A stretch of 25,068 bases of DNA from Pseudomonadota bacterium (GTDB lineage: Bacteria; Myxococcota; Polyangia; Polyangiales; Polyangiaceae), in assembly GCA_023419055.1 (NCBI GenBank), contig JAEZYO010001031.1, positions 1-25,068 on the forward strand, given 5' to 3'. Below the pieces are notes generated by a model. The model worked only from the letters and a program-made list of their open reading frames with translations. It ran no database searches and had not been told where the DNA came from. Positions 22,989-25,068 of the stretch are shown piece after piece. The position numbers and the translations under genes are program-made. How positions within the stretch are numbered: position 1 is the stretch's first letter; each line of letters opens with the position of its first letter.

Positions 22989-23491
22989 GGCGCCTCCACC
23001 GAGAGCTCCGGCGCATGCTCGACCGGGAAGCTTACGCTGTTCGCGATGAAGCAGAAGCGCCGCGCGTCCGCGTGGAGCTTCTCTGCTCGAACGAGATCGG
23101 CTCCGAGCGCGAACACCACGCGCGGCCTCAGCGTCACCTTGGTGAAGCGGACGGCGCCGTCACGCTTCGCGAGCTCTCCGAGCGGGTGATCTTCGTAGCT
23201 TTTCACCTCGAGCCGGCATTTCGCGCACAGCGAAAGGTACGCGAGCGCGTGACAGCTCGCGAGTGAGAGCACCAGCAGATCCTCCGGGTTGTGACGGCTC
23301 GCGTCCCCGCGGTACTCCGGCGCGGCGCTCAGCGACAGGCTCGGCTTGCCCGAGACATCAGCGCGAAACTCCCGCGAATGAGTGCCGTCCGTCCGACCTG
23401 ACGCGTGATCGCGGGCGGGGGAACCTGCCGCAGGAGCTCCCGTCCAGGTGAGCCTCGCTTCGAAGTAATGAACGCCCGGGGGAGGAGTCAC
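22985..23491 (-). CDS. OsmC-family peroxiredoxin-like protein
   Basis: This 168-residue cytoplasmic protein belongs to the OsmC/Ohr fold, whose members reduce organic hydroperoxides through two Cys. The signature region NPEDLLVLSLASCHALAYLSLCAK carries C79 (in ASCHA) and C88, 9 residues apart; in OsmC/Ohr the two catalytic Cys lie about 60 residues apart, so the resolving Cys is more likely C146 in RRFCFIANS. The C-terminal FIANSVSFPV motif is typical. The GTG start at 23491 is followed by HYFEARLTWTG, the normal family beginning. It is the first gene of a pair with the SprT-like gene and is divergent from maeB across 79 bases. Confidence 0.85.
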   Translation of the reverse strand: MTPPPGVHYFEARLTWTGAPAAGSPARDHASGRTDGTHSREFRADVSGKPSLSLSAAPEYRGDASRHNPEDLLVLSLASCHALAYLSLCAKCRLEVKSYEDHPLGELAKRDGAVRFTKVTLRPRVVFALGADLVRAEKLHADARRFCFIANSVSFPVEHAPELSVEAP

Positions 23492-23570
23492 GAGCGGAGC
23501 CTACCGCGTGCGCGGCCAGAGTCGATCTTCAGAGCTCCCGTGACCGGACTTGGAGTAGAAATCGAAAGAA

Positions 23571-25068
23571 ATGAGCCTACACGACGACGCCCTCCGTTAT
23601 CACTCGCAGGGCCGACCGGGAAAGGTCGAGGTAGTCTGGACGAAGCCGGTGGCGTCCCAGCTCGACTTGTCGCTCGCCTACACACCCGGCGTCGCGGCGC
23701 CGTGCCGAGAGATCGCGGCTGATCCGGACAAGGTCGGGATCTACACCGCTCGCCAGAACCTCGTCGCGGTCGTCACGAACGGCACGGCCGTGCTCGGGCT
23801 CGGAAATATCGGGCCTCACGCGGCCAAGCCGGTGATGGAAGGCAAGGCGGTCCTCTTCAAGCGCTTCGCCGACATCGACGTGTTCGATCTGGAAGTCGCC
23901 GAGACGGATCCCGAGCGCTTCGTCCAGATCGTGAAGGCGCTCGAGCCGTCGTTCGGCGGGATCAACCTCGAGGACATTCGGGCGCCGGACTGCTTCGTGA
24001 TCGAGCGCGCGCTGCGCGCGGCGATGTCGATCCCGGTCTTTCACGACGACCAGCACGGCACGGCCATCATCTCCGCGGCCGCCCTCCGCAACGCCGCCGA
24101 GCTCCAGGACAAGCCGCTCGACACGCTGCTGGTCACGTGCCTCGGGGCCGGCGCAGCCGCCGTGAGCTGCATGGAGATGTGGGTACGCCTCGGGGTCCGG
24201 CGTGAGAACATCACGATGGTGGACGTCGACGGCGTGCTCTACGAGGGGCGGAAGGGCGTCGACGAATTTCGCGCCCTCTTTGCCCGACCGAAGAGCGATC
24301 CGCGGCGCACGCTCGCCGACGCGATGGAGAGCGCGGACGTGATGATCGGCCTGTCCGCGGGCAACCTGGTCAGTCCGGCCATGTTGAAGACCATGGCGCC
24401 GCGGCCCATCGTGTTCGCGCTCGCCAACCCCGATCCGGAGATCGGCTACCGCGAGGCGATCGAGGCGCGGCCGGACGCGCTGGTGGCCACCGGCCGCAGC
24501 GATTTTCCGAACCAGGTCAACAACGTGCTCGGCTTTCCGTACATCTTCCGCGGCGCGCTGGACGTCCAGGCGCGCGCCATTACGGAGGAGATGAAAGTCG
24601 CCGCCGCCGAAGCCATCGCCGCGCTCGCCCGCCAGGACGTCCCCGACGACGTGCTGCGCGCTTACGGCCTCTCGCGGATGCGCTTCGGTCGGGACTACAT
24701 CATCCCGAAGCCGTTCGACACGCGCGTGCTCTACTGGGTCGCGCCCGCGGTGGCCGAGGCGGCGATTTCGAGCGGTGTCGCGCGGGTCGACATCGACACC
24801 GAGCGCTACCGCGACCGCCTGTACGGCACCATCTCCGCCACCCGGCGGGTGCTCTGGCACATCACCGAGGCCGCGAAGAGCGATCCGAGGCGCATCGTCT
24901 TCCCGGAGGGTGACGACGACAACATCCTCCGCGCCGCGTATCGCGTGAAGGAGGCCGGCATCGCTCGCCCGATCCTGATCGGCACCGCGACGCGGCTGCG
25001 CCAGCTCGCCGATCGTCTCGGCATCGATCTCGACGGCATCACGGTGGTCGAGCCGCGCGACTACGCCC
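23571..25068 (+). CDS. maeB: NADP-dependent malic enzyme, MaeB type (3' end beyond window)
   Basis: The frame is open from the ATG at 23571 to the window end, giving 499 residues of a protein expected to be about 750 long. It converts malate to pyruvate and CO2 with NADP. The malic N domain shows AYTPGVA with the catalytic Tyr, a candidate catalytic Lys in the GKAVLFK segment, and metal-binding acidic residues in [11 protein letters not shown] and DDQHGTA. The NADP fold shows CLGAGAAAV, followed by LANPDPEI and [11 protein letters not shown]. From about residue 440 ([16 protein letters not shown]) a phosphotransacetylase-like C-terminal domain begins, as in MaeB; in that family it is usually regulatory and not catalytic. 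A GAAAGA sequence precedes the start. Confidence 0.95.
   Translation, partial: MSLHDDALRYHSQGRPGKVEVVWTKPVASQLDLSLAYTPGVAAPCREIAADPDKVGIYTARQNLVAVVTNGTAVLGLGNIGPHAAKPVMEGKAVLFKRFADIDVFDLEVAETDPERFVQIVKALEPSFGGINLEDIRAPDCFVIERALRAAMSIPVFHDDQHGTAIISAAALRNAAELQDKPLDTLLVTCLGAGAAAVSCMEMWVRLGVRRENITMVDVDGVLYEGRKGVDEFRALFARPKSDPRRTLADAMESADVMIGLSAGNLVSPAMLKTMAPRPIVFALANPDPEIGYREAIEARPDALVATGRSDFPNQVNNVLGFPYIFRGALDVQARAITEEMKVAAAEAIAALARQDVPDDVLRAYGLSRMRFGRDYIIPKPFDTRVLYWVAPAVAEAAISSGVARVDIDTERYRDRLYGTISATRRVLWHITEAAKSDPRRIVFPEGDDDNILRAAYRVKEAGIARPILIGTATRLRQLADRLGIDLDGITVVEPRDYA

Noticed and set aside
23577..24860. 427-residue open frame on the minus strand
   Set aside because: Antisense shadow of maeB; the plus strand shows the full malic enzyme signature.

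Overview
The window is high-GC throughout, with strong third-position G/C bias, frequent GTG/TTG starts and short gaps. Several features suggest a myxobacterium or another Myxococcota member, probably on the Polyangium/Sorangium side: lipoproteins with Gly/Ser or acidic linkers and Cys-rich tails, an OmpA protein with thrombospondin type 3 repeats, a transmembrane Hanks-type kinase, and an ElbD-like multienzyme. This placement is an inference from gene content. I saw no rRNA, tRNA, CRISPR array or phage genes.

Layout. Bases 1-3324 are a loose accessory region: the last codons of an upstream gene, an RsbT-like anti-sigma-type ATPase, a Cys-rich lipoprotein on the minus strand, a decayed IS21-type transposon remnant (about 1566-2220), a STAS-like small protein and an NTF2/SnoaL-like protein. 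apaG lies at 3420-3812 on the minus strand.

Bases 4006-12023 are the centrepiece, a co-directional four-gene operon: a HAD-IB phosphatase, a LarA-like DUF2088 protein, a 1548-residue multienzyme (fatty acyl reductase, AMP-ligase, acyl carrier domain, PlsC acyltransferase, SCP2) and an NAD-dependent epimerase/3beta-HSD-type SDR. The last three genes are translationally coupled by short overlaps. The multienzyme matches what I know of ElbD, the myxobacterial ether-lipid enzyme, so the operon probably makes fatty-alcohol-derived ether or related lipids. The LarA-like member appears to lack one of the catalytic histidines of lactate racemase, which makes its role the least explained part of the pathway.

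Bases 12028-15865 form a cell-envelope module: two minus-strand lipoproteins, divergent from an OmpA/TSP3 outer-membrane protein that is coupled to a second beta-barrel protein. A beta-carbonic anhydrase (minus) and the membrane protease HtpX (plus, with a good candidate promoter) follow. HtpX converges on a four-repeat S1-domain RNA-binding protein, and the two share a strong bidirectional terminator at 17672-17703.

Bases 19031-25068 hold a membrane-anchored FxLYD/DUF3426-like protein, a transmembrane Ser/Thr kinase (minus), a SprT-like/DUF2786 protein coupled to an OsmC-family protein (minus), and the 5' part of maeB (NADP-malic enzyme with a C-terminal phosphotransacetylase-like domain), which runs off the window end.
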